Assembly (NCBI GenBank): GCA_963759055.1
Contig: CAVWYD010000015.1
Location: forward strand, 1-64,000
DNA: 64,000 bases
DNA from: Thiosocius sp963759055
GTDB lineage: Bacteria; Pseudomonadota; Gammaproteobacteria; Chromatiales; Chromatiaceae
Direction: 5' to 3'
Shown: piece after piece, positions 41,993 to 51,653 of the stretch
How the letters are laid out: every line of letters begins with the position of its first letter
Position numbering within the stretch: position 1 is the first letter of the stretch
Notes under the pieces: model-generated
The model's database searches: none
The model's input: the letters and a program-made list of their open reading frames with translations, nothing else
What the model was told of the DNA's origin: nothing
Position numbers and translations under genes: made by a program

Positions 41993-43245
41993 AAAAACAA
42001 GCATCCTGTGCTGATGCCTCTGACCCGTTTGCCCTGACCGTCCAGCAGGCAAGGGATATCATCCGCCGGACCCTGGTTCCGATCCGTGATGAGGAACAGG
42101 TGCCTATCCGCTCGGCATTGGGCCGGGCCCTTGCCAATGACTGCATCTCGCCGATCAATGTGCCGAGTCATACCAACTCCGCGATGGACGGTTACGCGCT
42201 GGCGGGCGCAGATCTTCCGCAGGAGGGTTTTCGCAATTACCGGGTGATCGCCAAGGCCTTTGCGGGGCGGCGGGTGGCCGAGGTCTGCGAGGCTGGCCAG
42301 TGTGTGCGCATAATGACCGGCGCGCCTATGCCTCAGGGCACCGATACGGTGATCATGCAGGAACAGGTCGAGAAGTTGGGTGATGCCCGCGTGCGTGTCG
42401 ATTCACGGCATCGCGTCGGACAGAACGTGCGGCAGGCCGGTGAGGACATCGCGCAGGGCTCCGTCGTATTAAAAGCGGGAAGGGTGCTTACCGCGGCGGA
42501 TCTGGGCGTGCTGGCCTCTCTCGGATTTTCCGAACTCAGGGTGCGCAGAAAGCCCCGGGTCGCGTTTTTTTCGACCGGGGATGAATTGCGTTCCATCGGT
42601 GAGACGCTGGCCGAGGGTGAGATCTACGACAGTAACCGGTACAGCCTTTTCGCCATGCTCGAGGAACTCGGCGTGGATATCGTCGATCTGGGCGTGGTAA
42701 AGGATGAGCGCCGGGCGCTGGAAGCCGGTTTCCGTCAGGCATCCAGTATGGCGGATGTCGTCATCACCTCGGGTGGGGTGTCGGTCGGCGAGGCCGATTA
42801 CACGAAAGAGATCCTGGAACATCAGGGCAAGATGTCTTTCTGGACCATTGCCATGAAACCGGGACGCCCCCTTACCTTCGGGCGCCTCGGCAATGCGACA
42901 TTCTTCGGGCTGCCCGGAAACCCGGTCGCAGTCATGCTCACCTTTGATCAGTTTGTACGTCCGGCCCTCGCGTATCTGGCCGGCGGCAGCTGGCCGACAC
43001 AACTGCTTGTAGAGGCACGCTCTGTCTGCGCCCTGAAGAAGCGTCCCGGCCGCATGGAATTCGTGCGCGGTATTCTTTCGTATGACGACGAGGGCCGCCT
43101 GAGCGTCGGGCCATCCGGCGCACAGGGCTCGGGGATACTGACCTCGATGAGTCGGGCCAACTGCTACATATTGCTCCCCGAGGCATGCACTGGTGTGGCC
43201 GAAGGTGAGGTCGTCTCCGTGCAGCCCTTCGCCACAACGATCTGA
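41977..43245 (+). CDS. moeA: Molybdopterin molybdenumtransferase MoeA
   Basis: A 422-residue enzyme inserting Mo (or W) into adenylated molybdopterin. Landmarks are VPSHTNSAMDGYAL, GAPMPQGTDTVIMQE, VAFFSTGDEL, DVVITSGGVSVGEADY with the catalytic Asp, and MKPGRPLTFGRLGNATFFGLPGNPV (parts). Starts 16 bases before the mobB stop. Last gene of the tup-mob-moe operon. Its specificity for Mo or W cannot be read from sequence. Confidence 0.95.
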   Translation: MSNEVKKQASCADASDPFALTVQQARDIIRRTLVPIRDEEQVPIRSALGRALANDCISPINVPSHTNSAMDGYALAGADLPQEGFRNYRVIAKAFAGRRVAEVCEAGQCVRIMTGAPMPQGTDTVIMQEQVEKLGDARVRVDSRHRVGQNVRQAGEDIAQGSVVLKAGRVLTAADLGVLASLGFSELRVRRKPRVAFFSTGDELRSIGETLAEGEIYDSNRYSLFAMLEELGVDIVDLGVVKDERRALEAGFRQASSMADVVITSGGVSVGEADYTKEILEHQGKMSFWTIAMKPGRPLTFGRLGNATFFGLPGNPVAVMLTFDQFVRPALAYLAGGSWPTQLLVEARSVCALKKRPGRMEFVRGILSYDDEGRLSVGPSGAQGSGILTSMSRANCYILLPEACTGVAEGEVVSVQPFATTI

Positions 43246-43499
43246 CTCGTTTATCCCGTCCGCGGTCCCGGCGGAGACGGTGGGCATCGCGTAGCTGCGT
43301 CTTCAGGGTCACCCGGGGGTTCCTTTTTCCACCGGTCTGGCTACGTGCGCATAGCCTGTCAAGTATCCACATTCGCTCGCCAAGAGCATAGGATACGGGC
43401 AGAGAGCACCACTCAGGGTTCACATCGATAAAGAATCACGTAATGCCAACGCCGGGGACGACGGCGAAGCGCCGAAACTGGGTTTTCCAAGGAGCCAGC

Positions 43500-44684
43500 A
43501 TGAACATGACAAAAAGCCCCATGCAGTACCTCGACAAGGCAATGAACACCTTGCATGAACTGGGGCTAGTCCCCTCGGACGATGGCGGTCAGGAGGCGCC
43601 GATCATTGTGTTGCTCAACCTGATCTCTGATCTCGATGAGGCCCGCGTAGCGGCGATTGCGCGCACGCTCGACAAGGCATCGCTGTTCAATGACGTCGTG
43701 CGCGAGCAGGTCCAGGCGATGGAGGTGGGCGAGCGTTACGAAGAGATCACCGATGCCTTCAACAGTATCCGCGACGATGCCAAGAAAATGGTCGAACAGA
43801 TCGAAGATGGGCACCTGGATACCTTCGAACGTGTCAGCAACGTCTGGATGAAGGTTACGCGTGGCGATATCCCGAGCCGCTTCGACAAGATCAAGGACGT
43901 TTATCTCGACGTCACGGATTCGACCAATGACCAGATTCAGCGCGAAAACAAGATCCTGGAGGCCTACCAGGATTTTCGCGGTGCGATGAAGGAGTCGGAG
44001 GTCCTCGCGCTGGAGATTCTCAAGAAGGCAGAGGCAAATCTGGCTGCCGCGAAGCAGGCGTTGGCGGAGGCGATGCAAACGGTCGAGTCGTTCTCCGGCG
44101 ACGATGCCGCCGCGCGTGCGAAGCTGGAGATGGCCAGGGATGAGAAGGTGCGGGCGCTACAGAATGAGGACAAGCGCTACCAGATCGCCAAGGACCTCTC
44201 GGACAACCTGACGGTGAGCTACAACACCTCTGAAGTGGTCATGGCCCGCCTGCTGCAGACAACCACGGCGAAAGAGCGCGTATACGCGCAGGCAGTGACC
44301 TTCTTCGGTACCAACGAGGTGGTGCTGACCGCATTGAGCGCCTCGTTTACCGGCATGTTCGGATTGCATGAGGGCACCCAGACCATCGAGGCGATGAAAG
44401 ATGGGGTCAGCAAATCGATCGAGGATCTGGCCGATATCGGCGGCAAGGTGCAGGAGGCGGCCGTGAGGGCTGGCTATGGGCCGACCATTCGCGCCGAGTC
44501 GGTCAAGAAACTGGTCGATTCGGTGGTGAATTGGCAGAAAAGGTCGCATGAAATCATCGCCGAGATGCGCCAGCTGGCAACCCGGAACGCCGATGAAATC
44601 CGTGATGCGGTGGAAGACGGCAAACGCCAGCTTGCACGCCTGGCGGAAGAGGGTAAGGGGCTCTCGCTTGAGCTGAAGGCATGA
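43500..44684 (+). CDS. Uncharacterised coiled-coil protein, first gene of a three-gene cluster
   Basis: A 394-residue soluble protein. It is mostly alpha-helical with long heptad regions (residues ~150-230, rich in Lys/Glu/Ala) and a central less charged stretch with FGTNEVVLTALSASFTGMFGLHEGTQTI. There is no signal peptide. Similar proteins are often labelled 'cell surface protein' without experimental support. GGAG lies six bases before ATG 43500. The next gene overlaps by four bases (ATGA), so co-translation is likely. Function unknown. Confidence 0.75.
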   Translation: MNMTKSPMQYLDKAMNTLHELGLVPSDDGGQEAPIIVLLNLISDLDEARVAAIARTLDKASLFNDVVREQVQAMEVGERYEEITDAFNSIRDDAKKMVEQIEDGHLDTFERVSNVWMKVTRGDIPSRFDKIKDVYLDVTDSTNDQIQRENKILEAYQDFRGAMKESEVLALEILKKAEANLAAAKQALAEAMQTVESFSGDDAAARAKLEMARDEKVRALQNEDKRYQIAKDLSDNLTVSYNTSEVVMARLLQTTTAKERVYAQAVTFFGTNEVVLTALSASFTGMFGLHEGTQTIEAMKDGVSKSIEDLADIGGKVQEAAVRAGYGPTIRAESVKKLVDSVVNWQKRSHEIIAEMRQLATRNADEIRDAVEDGKRQLARLAEEGKGLSLELKA

Positions 44685-45601
44685 CCGGGGAGGCGCTTGA
44701 AGCCAGCAATGTAGCGCCTGAGCGGCCGCCACTGGACGACATCATGCTGGCGATGGATGTCGTCGACACCCTGCGTCGGCGTGAGCGCCTGGTGCTCAAG
44801 GAACTGGACGAGACGGGACGCGAGGAAGACCTGAAAAAGCGCCTCAGAGACATCTATGCCCAGCAGGGAATAGATGTCCCGGATCATGTGATCGAGCAGG
44901 GTGTCGCGGCGCTCAAAGAGGACCGCTTCACCTATAAACCTCCACAGGCCGGGATCGCACGCAGACTTGCCCTTATCTACGTCCGACGGGGTCGCTGGGG
45001 AAAATGGGTGGGCGGCGGCCTGGCCGCTGGCGTGCTCGGCCTGGCGGCCAACTATTTCATGTTCGTCGCGCCGCAGAACGCGCTCCCCGAAGAGTTGGCC
45101 AGACGTCACGCCGAGGTAGAGGCAATCGCTGCCTCTGACCATGCGCGCTCCGTGTCAGAACAGATACGGGATGCCGGATCGGCTGCGCTACGTAATGAAG
45201 ACACCGAAGCTGCGAAAGCCGCGCTTGGGCAACTGGATCAGCTGCGTATGGCCCTTGAGCAGGAATACACCATTCAGATCGTCAGTCGCCCGGGAGAACA
45301 ATCGGGTGTCTGGCGTATTCCGGATCTGAACGAGGCTGCGAAGAATTATTATGTCGTCGTCGAGGCGGTCAGCCCTGCGGGTGAGCGTCTGGAAGTAATG
45401 GTGGAAAATGAGGAGACCGGCAAATCCGAACGGGTGCATACCTGGGGCGTGCGGGTCGACGAGGTGACCTTCGATGCAGTCAAGCGTGACAAACAGGACG
45501 ATGGAATCATCGAGAACGATCGCTTCGGTTTTAAACGACGTGGCTATCTGAAACCTGCGTACGAGATGCCGACGAGCGGCGGCTCGATCACCCGGTGGTG
45601 A
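44681..45601 (+). CDS. Single-span membrane protein, DUF6384-like
   Basis: A 306-residue protein. The N-terminal ~105 residues are soluble (PPLDDIMLAMDVVDTLRRRE, a helical segment with LKKRLRDIYAQQGIDVPD), followed by one membrane helix GGGLAAGVLGLAANYFMFVA and a periplasmic part with an Ala/Glu helix and a C-terminal beta-rich domain (VWRIPDLNEAAKNYYVVVEAV, RVHTWGVRVDEVTFDAVKRD). It resembles the DUF6384 family; I hold that name with moderate confidence. Middle gene of the cluster. Confidence 0.75.
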   Translation: MTGEALEASNVAPERPPLDDIMLAMDVVDTLRRRERLVLKELDETGREEDLKKRLRDIYAQQGIDVPDHVIEQGVAALKEDRFTYKPPQAGIARRLALIYVRRGRWGKWVGGGLAAGVLGLAANYFMFVAPQNALPEELARRHAEVEAIAASDHARSVSEQIRDAGSAALRNEDTEAAKAALGQLDQLRMALEQEYTIQIVSRPGEQSGVWRIPDLNEAAKNYYVVVEAVSPAGERLEVMVENEETGKSERVHTWGVRVDEVTFDAVKRDKQDDGIIENDRFGFKRRGYLKPAYEMPTSGGSITRW

Positions 45602-45611
45602 GGAACAGCAC

Positions 45612-47058
45612 ATGATTTCAGGACGTCAGGCGCTCGGTTCTATCGACCAGGCGCTCAATCAGGCGCACACGCAGATTGCCGAGGTCCAGGCCGGTATCGC
45701 CGAGGCCACGGATCGATTCTTGGCACTGAAGAAGACACAGGCGGATGACTATCGTGACCTCGCACGCGTCAGGGTCGAAAGACTTGCCGGCCCGGAGCTG
45801 GATGGCCAGCTCGATCATGCCGAGCGACAGGTGTTGTCCCTGCTTGCCGACAGAGACGAGGCGATTGCGAGGCTGAACCAGGAGATTGTCGATGCACAAA
45901 GGCTGCGTGAGCAGCACGAGGCCGAGCGCAAGCATCAGGCTGCACAGCTGGATGGTGTGGTCGGCGTTGTGGACGAGGCCGAAGAAAAGACACAGGAGAG
46001 GCTGGACGCCGACCCGGATTACCGTGCCCGGCGCGAACTGGCGGAGCAGGCGGAGCGCAAGGCCCTGCATGCGGACGACAAGGCCGGTCGCAGTGAAGAG
46101 GAACAGCAGAGCAAGGGCGAAGCCTACAAACAGGATCCTTTGTTCGGCTACCTTTGGGAGCGCAAATACGGTCTGCCAGAGTACGAGGCCGGGGGACTCA
46201 GCCCGCTGGCTGGATGGCAAGGTGGCGCGGCTGATCGGATTTGCGGATGCGCGCGCGAACTTTTCCCGGCTGAACGAGATCCCGTTGCGTCTTCGTGAAC
46301 ATGCGGATCACCTGCGTGAGCGCGCCGAAACGGAGTTTGCGCGGCTGCGGGAGTTTGATGAGGCGGCGCGAACAGCCGACGGCATACCTGCACTCGAGGC
46401 GCGTGTGGTCGAGGAACAGCGTGTGCTGGACGAGATCGACGAGCGCATCAGGCTCGGTGAGGAGAATGGCGAGGCCCTGCTGCGAGAGCAGGCCGATTAT
46501 GCCGGCGGCGCCGACGAGCATACGGTTCAGGCAATTGACTTCATGGCCAACGAGTATCAGCTCGACGACCTGGTGGCGTTGCGTCACGACGCGTTCAACA
46601 CCCCCTATCCTGAAGACGACATGATCGTAAGCCGGATGTTGCAGCGTGAAGAGGAGCAACGGCAGCTGGAATCTTCCATCGAAGGTTTGAAAGCGTCACT
46701 CGAACAGCATCAAAAACGCCTGCTCGAGCTGGAGTCCCTACGAACCCAGTTCAAGCGCAATCGCTACGACCGGGCGGGCTCGATATTCGAAAACGACTCG
46801 ATGATTGGTGTTTTGCTTGGACAGTTTGTGGCCGGGATGCTCGACCGTGGCATGCTCTGGAAGGTGCTTCAGGAACAGCAACGCTACCGGCCACGCCGCT
46901 CGAATCCCGATTTTGGCTCGGGTGGATTTGGCCGCGGCACCGTCTGGAAAGGTGGCATGGGCGACCTGGGGGACATCATCGGTGACCTGGGGCGCGGCGG
47001 CTTTGGTCGGCGTGGCGGCGGTGGCGGGGGTGGATTCCGTACCGGCGGCGGATTCTGA
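45612..47058 (+). pseudogene. Third cluster gene, coiled-coil with Gly-rich tail, frameshifted
   Basis: Two overlapping frames join into one protein of about 480 residues. The first frame runs from ATG 45612 through coiled coil (EEKTQERLDADPDYRARREL) to YGLPEYEAG near 46190. The second continues SARWLDGKVARLIGFADARANF to a Gly-rich end (GGMGDLGDIIGDLG...). One extra base in GGGGG (46191-46195) or CCC (46202-46204) explains the shift. The remainder of both frames has normal, intact coding character, so this is a recent change or a sequence error. Function unknown. Confidence 0.7.
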
Positions 47059-47093
47059 CGCACCGCCGCAGATAGTGAATTACTTGTGGCCGG

Positions 47094-48944
47094 ATGGCTG
47101 AACCCATGATCGAGGCCTCTTTTGAAACTGAGATTTCACGTCTGATCTGGGACAGCCGTTATCGCTACCGGGTCGACGGCGTGGCGCGCGATGCGCGACT
47201 GGAAGACAGTTGGCGGCGGGTGGCAAAGGCGCTGGCCGGGGTCGAAACGGGCCACCACGCGCAATGGGAGCAGCGCTTTTTCGAACTGCTCGAAGATTTT
47301 CGCTTTCTACCTGGCGGGCGCGTTCTCGCAGGGGCAGGCACCAGCTTTGACGTTACCCTGTTCAACTGCTTTGTCATGGGGCGTATCGACGACTCCATGG
47401 AGGGTATCTTCGACGCCCTGAAGGAAGGCGCCCTGACCATGCAGCAGGGTGGTGGCGTGGGCTATGATTTTTCCACTCTGCGCCCGGCAGGTACGCCGGC
47501 CTGGCGCGTCGGAGGCGTTGCCTCCGGCCCGGTCTCTTTTATGCGCATCTGGGACAGCATGTGCGAGACCTTGCTTTCCACCGCGGCGCGGCGCGGCGCC
47601 ATGATGGCCACCTTGCGATGCGATCATCCGGATATCGAGGCCTTCATCGAGGCCAAGCGTCGGCCGGGCGAGTTGCGCAACTTCAACCTCTCGATACTGG
47701 TCAGCGACGCCTTCATGCAGGCGGTGGAAGCGAATGGCCCCTGGAAGCTGGTGTTCCCGGCCCAGGGGCTGGGCGGTGATGCCCACCGTGACGGGAGAGA
47801 ACTGATCGAACGGCAATGGCCCGGATATGCGGAGGCTGTATCCTGCCGGGTCCTGCGCGAGGTGCCTGCGCGTGGTCTGTGGGAAAAGATCATGCGCGCC
47901 AATTATGAGAGCGCAGAACCCGGTGTGCTGTTTGTTGACCGAATCAACCGGCAGAATAATCTTGGCTATCGTGAACATATCAGCGCCACAAACCCCTGCG
48001 GCGAGATACCTTTGCCGCCGTACGGTGCCTGCGACCTGGGTTCGATCAACCTGACGCGCTTCGTGCACAAACCATTCAGTGCGAACGCCAGCCTGGATCT
48101 GGATGCCATCCGCGCAACCAGCGCGGTGGCGGTCCGTCTGCTCGACAACGTCATCGATCTGTCGCACTTTCCGCTGCAGCAGCAGGCGGAACAGGCGCGC
48201 GGCAGCCGCCGTATCGGCCTGGGAATCACCGGCCTGGCCGACGCCCTGATCATGCTGGGTCTGCACTATGGATCAGATCACGCGAGGCGTTTGGCTGCAC
48301 AGACGATGCAGGCGATCTGCCATAGTGCGTACAGGACCTCCATCGCACTGGCGGCCGAAAAGGGCAGCTTCCCGTTTTTCGACGCCGATGCCTGTCTACG
48401 TCAGCCGTTCATCCAGGGTCTTCCTGCAGATATCCGCGAAGGCATCATCGAAAAGGGCATGCGTAACAGCCACCTCACCGCGATCGCCCCGGCCGGCACG
48501 ATCAGTCTGCTGGCCAACAATGTATCCAGTGGCATCGAGCCCGTGTTCGACTTTGAATACCGGCGAAAAGTGCGTGGCAGCGACGGCGTGCCGGCCCAGT
48601 ATGAACTCACCGACTATGCGCTGCGCCATTGGCGTTCACAGTTCGGTGATCAGCCCGTGTCCCATGCCTTCATCGATGCGCATCAGCTGGCACCCGAACA
48701 ACATCTGGCGATGCAGGCCGCCATGCAGCCCTTCGTCGATAACGCGATTTCCAAGACCATCAATATCCCGGTCGTTTATGATTTCGCATCGTTCCGTTCA
48801 ATCTATGAGCAGGCATACAGGCTGGGGCTTAAGGGCTGCACGACCTTCCGCCCGAATGAGGTCACCGGCGCGGTGCTGGAGGCGCATCAAACGGATGCAG
48901 TGACCGCTTCTCACTGCTGCAGTCCCGACAGGGAAAACGACTGA
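47094..48944 (+). CDS. nrdJ: Class II (adenosylcobalamin-dependent) ribonucleotide reductase
   Basis: A 616-residue enzyme reducing ribonucleotides to deoxyribonucleotides without oxygen need. The N-terminal redox Cys is in LFNCFVMG (Cys92), the finger-loop region in NPCGEIPLPPYGACDLGSINL (parts: NPCGEIPLPP and CDLGSINL), and PAGTISLLANNVSSGIEPVF is a phosphate-site motif. The C-terminal CC (SHCCSPD) is the expected redox pair. No partner radical subunit is encoded nearby. ATG 47106 is an alternative start. Confidence 0.92.
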   Translation: MAEPMIEASFETEISRLIWDSRYRYRVDGVARDARLEDSWRRVAKALAGVETGHHAQWEQRFFELLEDFRFLPGGRVLAGAGTSFDVTLFNCFVMGRIDDSMEGIFDALKEGALTMQQGGGVGYDFSTLRPAGTPAWRVGGVASGPVSFMRIWDSMCETLLSTAARRGAMMATLRCDHPDIEAFIEAKRRPGELRNFNLSILVSDAFMQAVEANGPWKLVFPAQGLGGDAHRDGRELIERQWPGYAEAVSCRVLREVPARGLWEKIMRANYESAEPGVLFVDRINRQNNLGYREHISATNPCGEIPLPPYGACDLGSINLTRFVHKPFSANASLDLDAIRATSAVAVRLLDNVIDLSHFPLQQQAEQARGSRRIGLGITGLADALIMLGLHYGSDHARRLAAQTMQAICHSAYRTSIALAAEKGSFPFFDADACLRQPFIQGLPADIREGIIEKGMRNSHLTAIAPAGTISLLANNVSSGIEPVFDFEYRRKVRGSDGVPAQYELTDYALRHWRSQFGDQPVSHAFIDAHQLAPEQHLAMQAAMQPFVDNAISKTINIPVVYDFASFRSIYEQAYRLGLKGCTTFRPNEVTGAVLEAHQTDAVTASHCCSPDREND

Positions 48945-48987
48945 GCCCGGATTCCGGATCAGCTCGTGAACTCGATGGCTGCCTGTG

Positions 48988-49182
48988 TCAGAAAAAATGC
49001 AAGTGGCGAGCAGAAGGGAGAGGGGCGGCCAATACGCCGGCATGTGAAACCACTTTGCCGATCAGGACATAGATCCCGGCGCCCAATATGTTGCCGAGGC
49101 CGTAAAAGGTAATCAAAGGTAACGACAGGGAACGCTTGAGGGTCGGTTCCGGGCTATTTGAGATCTCTTTGTTTCTCCGCAT
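48988..49182 (-). pseudogene. Truncated amino-acid permease (APC family) N-terminus
   Basis: A 64-codon frame starting MRRNKEISNSPEPTLKRSLS followed by LPLITFYGLGNILGAGIYVL and IGKVVSHAG, which is the first membrane segment of an APC-superfamily amino-acid permease including the backbone-exposing GxGxGxx motif. After about residue 50 the sequence turns into unrelated residues and stops. The remaining ~400 residues of a permease are absent, so this is a decayed remnant. RNR lies downstream on the other strand. Confidence 0.75.
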
Positions 49183-49226
49183 CGATCAATCGTCGCATTG
49201 CCCCGGCGGTTGCGAGGCCTGAGCAA

Positions 49227-49712
49227 TCAGTCTTCTGCAGGCCTGAGCAATTCGGGCCGGATCATCCAGCCGATCGACCAGCGTGCGTCCTCATCGGGCT
49301 CCAGGCAGACAATGCTCCCCGGCCGATACGTGGCTACAGTCCGGTTTTCATCTCCGGTGACGAGATGGGAGACCAGTCTGGCCATGAACGGCAGATGGCC
49401 GACGATCAGTGTATCCCTGTCCCAGCTCTCGCTCTGCCAGTCGAATGCCTTGGGATTGTCGTTGGGATTGAGAAGACCGCTGGCCTCGGGTTCGACACCA
49501 GGTGCTATCACGTCGGCCAGGCGGGTTGCCGTCTGCAGGGCGCGCAATTTTCCGCTGTGTATCACGCGTTCGATCCGGACATCCGCCTTAGCGAGGAAAT
49601 CGGCAAGGCGATCGACGTCTTCGATGCCGCGATCCGTCAGAGGCCGATCGGGATCTACGCTTTTCGGATGGGCCTCGCCATGTTGTACAAGAAAGAGTTT
49701 CACGATCACCAC
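49227..49712 (-). CDS. sixA: Phosphohistidine phosphatase SixA
   Basis: A 161-residue histidine phosphatase. The catalytic motif is LFLVQHGEAHP (H in RHG/QHG position, here Q-H-G), followed by LTDRGIEDVDRLA, SGKLRALQTA and LIVGHLPFMARLVSHL with the second His. In E. coli it removes phosphate from phosphotransferase-type proteins. Note the QHG instead of the usual RHG. It overlaps nothing; alanine dehydrogenase lies upstream on the same strand. Confidence 0.88.
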   Translation of the reverse strand: MVIVKLFLVQHGEAHPKSVDPDRPLTDRGIEDVDRLADFLAKADVRIERVIHSGKLRALQTATRLADVIAPGVEPEASGLLNPNDNPKAFDWQSESWDRDTLIVGHLPFMARLVSHLVTGDENRTVATYRPGSIVCLEPDEDARWSIGWMIRPELLRPAED

Positions 49713-49798
49713 TCCCCGTGGAATTCTTAACCGAAGGACCCGGATTCACGACTGAATCGCGCTTGCCCCGGCCGGGCGAAAATCCTGTCCTGGATTGC

Positions 49799-50908
49799 TC
49801 ACAGTATGGATTCAATGGCGCGATAACGCGACAGCAGCCCGAGGTCGTCCGCAACCGCCTCGCAGGTGATGTGACCGCCGAAGGTGTTCACGCCCCTGGC
49901 AAGACCCGGATCCGAGCGTACGGCACCGATCCCTTGTTCGGCGAGGCTTTGCACATAGGGAAAGGTGGCCATCGTCAACGCGAGGGTCGAGGTGCGCGGA
50001 TAGGCGCCGGGCATATTGGCGACGCAGTAGTGCGTTACACCGTGCACCCGGAATACCGGGTCAGAGTGACTGGTCGGATGCGAGGTCTCCACGCAGCCGC
50101 CCTGATCAATGCTGACATCCACGATCACGGAACCCGGCTGCATCGCCTTCACCATCGCCTCGGTGACCAGGCGCGGTGCCTTTGCGCCACGGATCAGCAC
50201 GCCTCCCACGACGAGGTCGGCATCGCGCAGCTGCTCTGCAATACCTTCGCGCTCAGACAGCAGATAGCGGATCGAAGGCGAGATATCCTGCTTCAGCCCA
50301 GACTCGCGTTCCGGGTGTCGCCCAAAGATGAGCACCTGCGCACCCATGCCTGCGGCCGCGCGGGCGGCATGGCGGCCAACCACGCCGTCGCCGATCACGA
50401 CCACCTTGCCGTAGGGATGACCGAGTACGTCACCAAGCAGCATGCCCTTGCCATCGTGCGGTTTCCCGAGATAGTAGCCGCCCATGGTTACGGCCATATT
50501 GCCTGCCACGCCGCTCATCGGTGCCAGCAGGGGCAGTCTGCCTGCACCGTCCTCCACCGTTTCATATGCGATCGCGGTGGTCTGGCGCTCGAGCAGGGTC
50601 TCGGTGAGTGTGGGCGTCACCCCGGCAAGATGCAGATAGGTGAACACGATCTGATCACGCAGGAACGGGTACTCGACGTCCAGCGGCTCCTTGACCTTGA
50701 CCACCAGGTCGCTGTCCCACGCCTGTTCGGTAGAGACCGGTCGCGCGCCCGCCTGCACGTAATCCTCGTCGGAAAAACCCGATCCGAGGCCCGCGCCCCG
50801 ATCGATCCGGATCTCGTGACCAAGCTGTGCCAGGCGGCGCGCCCCGTCGGGCGTTAGACCGACGCGGTTTTCCGTGTTTTTGATCTCTTTGATGACTCCA
50901 ATCTTCAT
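49799..50908 (-). CDS. ald: Alanine dehydrogenase
   Basis: A 369-residue NAD-dependent enzyme converting L-alanine to pyruvate and ammonia. N-terminal MKIGVIKEIKNTENRVGLTP is diagnostic. VKVKEPLDVEYPFLRDQIVF and HLAGVTP follow. The NAD loop VVIGDGVVGRHAARAAAGMGAQV and the late VDVSIDQGGCVETSHPTSH are present. Length matches the family (~370). Single gene, divergent from the PEBP gene. Confidence 0.96.
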   Translation of the reverse strand: MKIGVIKEIKNTENRVGLTPDGARRLAQLGHEIRIDRGAGLGSGFSDEDYVQAGARPVSTEQAWDSDLVVKVKEPLDVEYPFLRDQIVFTYLHLAGVTPTLTETLLERQTTAIAYETVEDGAGRLPLLAPMSGVAGNMAVTMGGYYLGKPHDGKGMLLGDVLGHPYGKVVVIGDGVVGRHAARAAAGMGAQVLIFGRHPERESGLKQDISPSIRYLLSEREGIAEQLRDADLVVGGVLIRGAKAPRLVTEAMVKAMQPGSVIVDVSIDQGGCVETSHPTSHSDPVFRVHGVTHYCVANMPGAYPRTSTLALTMATFPYVQSLAEQGIGAVRSDPGLARGVNTFGGHITCEAVADDLGLLSRYRAIESIL

Positions 50909-51034
50909 CTTCGCCTCGCACGGCGGGTGGCAGGCCCAACATCAAGGTCCGCCTTGGATCAGGCTTTCGCACCAGCGCCCATTGTCGTCTACGTTACAAT
51001 AGATCCAATCGAGAAGATTCAGGCGGTATGAAGT

Positions 51035-51517
51035 ATGGCACTCTCAATCGCATCTGGCGCCTTTGTTGACGGCGGTGTTATTCCAGGCAGGCATACCTGT
51101 GAGGGGGAGGACATCGCCCCGCCCCTGACGTGGACGGGTGTTCCGGCAGCCGCACAGAGCCTGGTGCTGATCGTGGACGACCCGGATGCCCCGGATCCCA
51201 AGGCGCCGAAGATGACCTGGGTCCATTGGATCCTCTACGACATACCGGCCGACGTATCCGGACTGGCAGAGGGGGTCACCGCAGAACGCCTGCCAGACGG
51301 CACGCGAGAGGGCCTCAACGACTGGAAACGCACCGGCTATGGTGGACCCTGCCCGCCGATCGGTCGTCACCGCTACTTTCACAAATTGTATGCGCTGGAC
51401 ACCGTACTGCAGGACATGGGCAATCCGACCAAGGCGCAACTCGAAGCAGCCATGGAGGGGCATGTAATTGCCAGGGCCCAGCTGGTCGGCACCTATGCCA
51501 AGTCATCCGGCGGGTAG
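51035..51517 (+). CDS. YbhB/YbcL (PEBP)-family protein
   Basis: A 160-residue protein of the phosphatidylethanolamine-binding family. Conserved ligand-site motifs are CEGEDIAPPLTWTGVP, LIVDDPDAPDPKAPKMTWVHWI and GYGGPCPPIGRHRYFHKLYALD (parts given). Bacterial roles are unclear. No signal peptide, so cytoplasmic. AGAT-rich leader, start ATG 51035. Confidence 0.92.
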   Translation: MALSIASGAFVDGGVIPGRHTCEGEDIAPPLTWTGVPAAAQSLVLIVDDPDAPDPKAPKMTWVHWILYDIPADVSGLAEGVTAERLPDGTREGLNDWKRTGYGGPCPPIGRHRYFHKLYALDTVLQDMGNPTKAQLEAAMEGHVIARAQLVGTYAKSSGG

Positions 51518-51653
51518 ATCGACGGGCGATCTGCATTGATTGTGCACCCAATGAACCTTCAGCCGACGCCTATAATTTGATCAGGCAAGGCGGATCCGCC
51601 GTTACGCGAGCTTGTTTGCGCTTGGGTCCAGCAGCACAGGAGGTCGAATCGAA

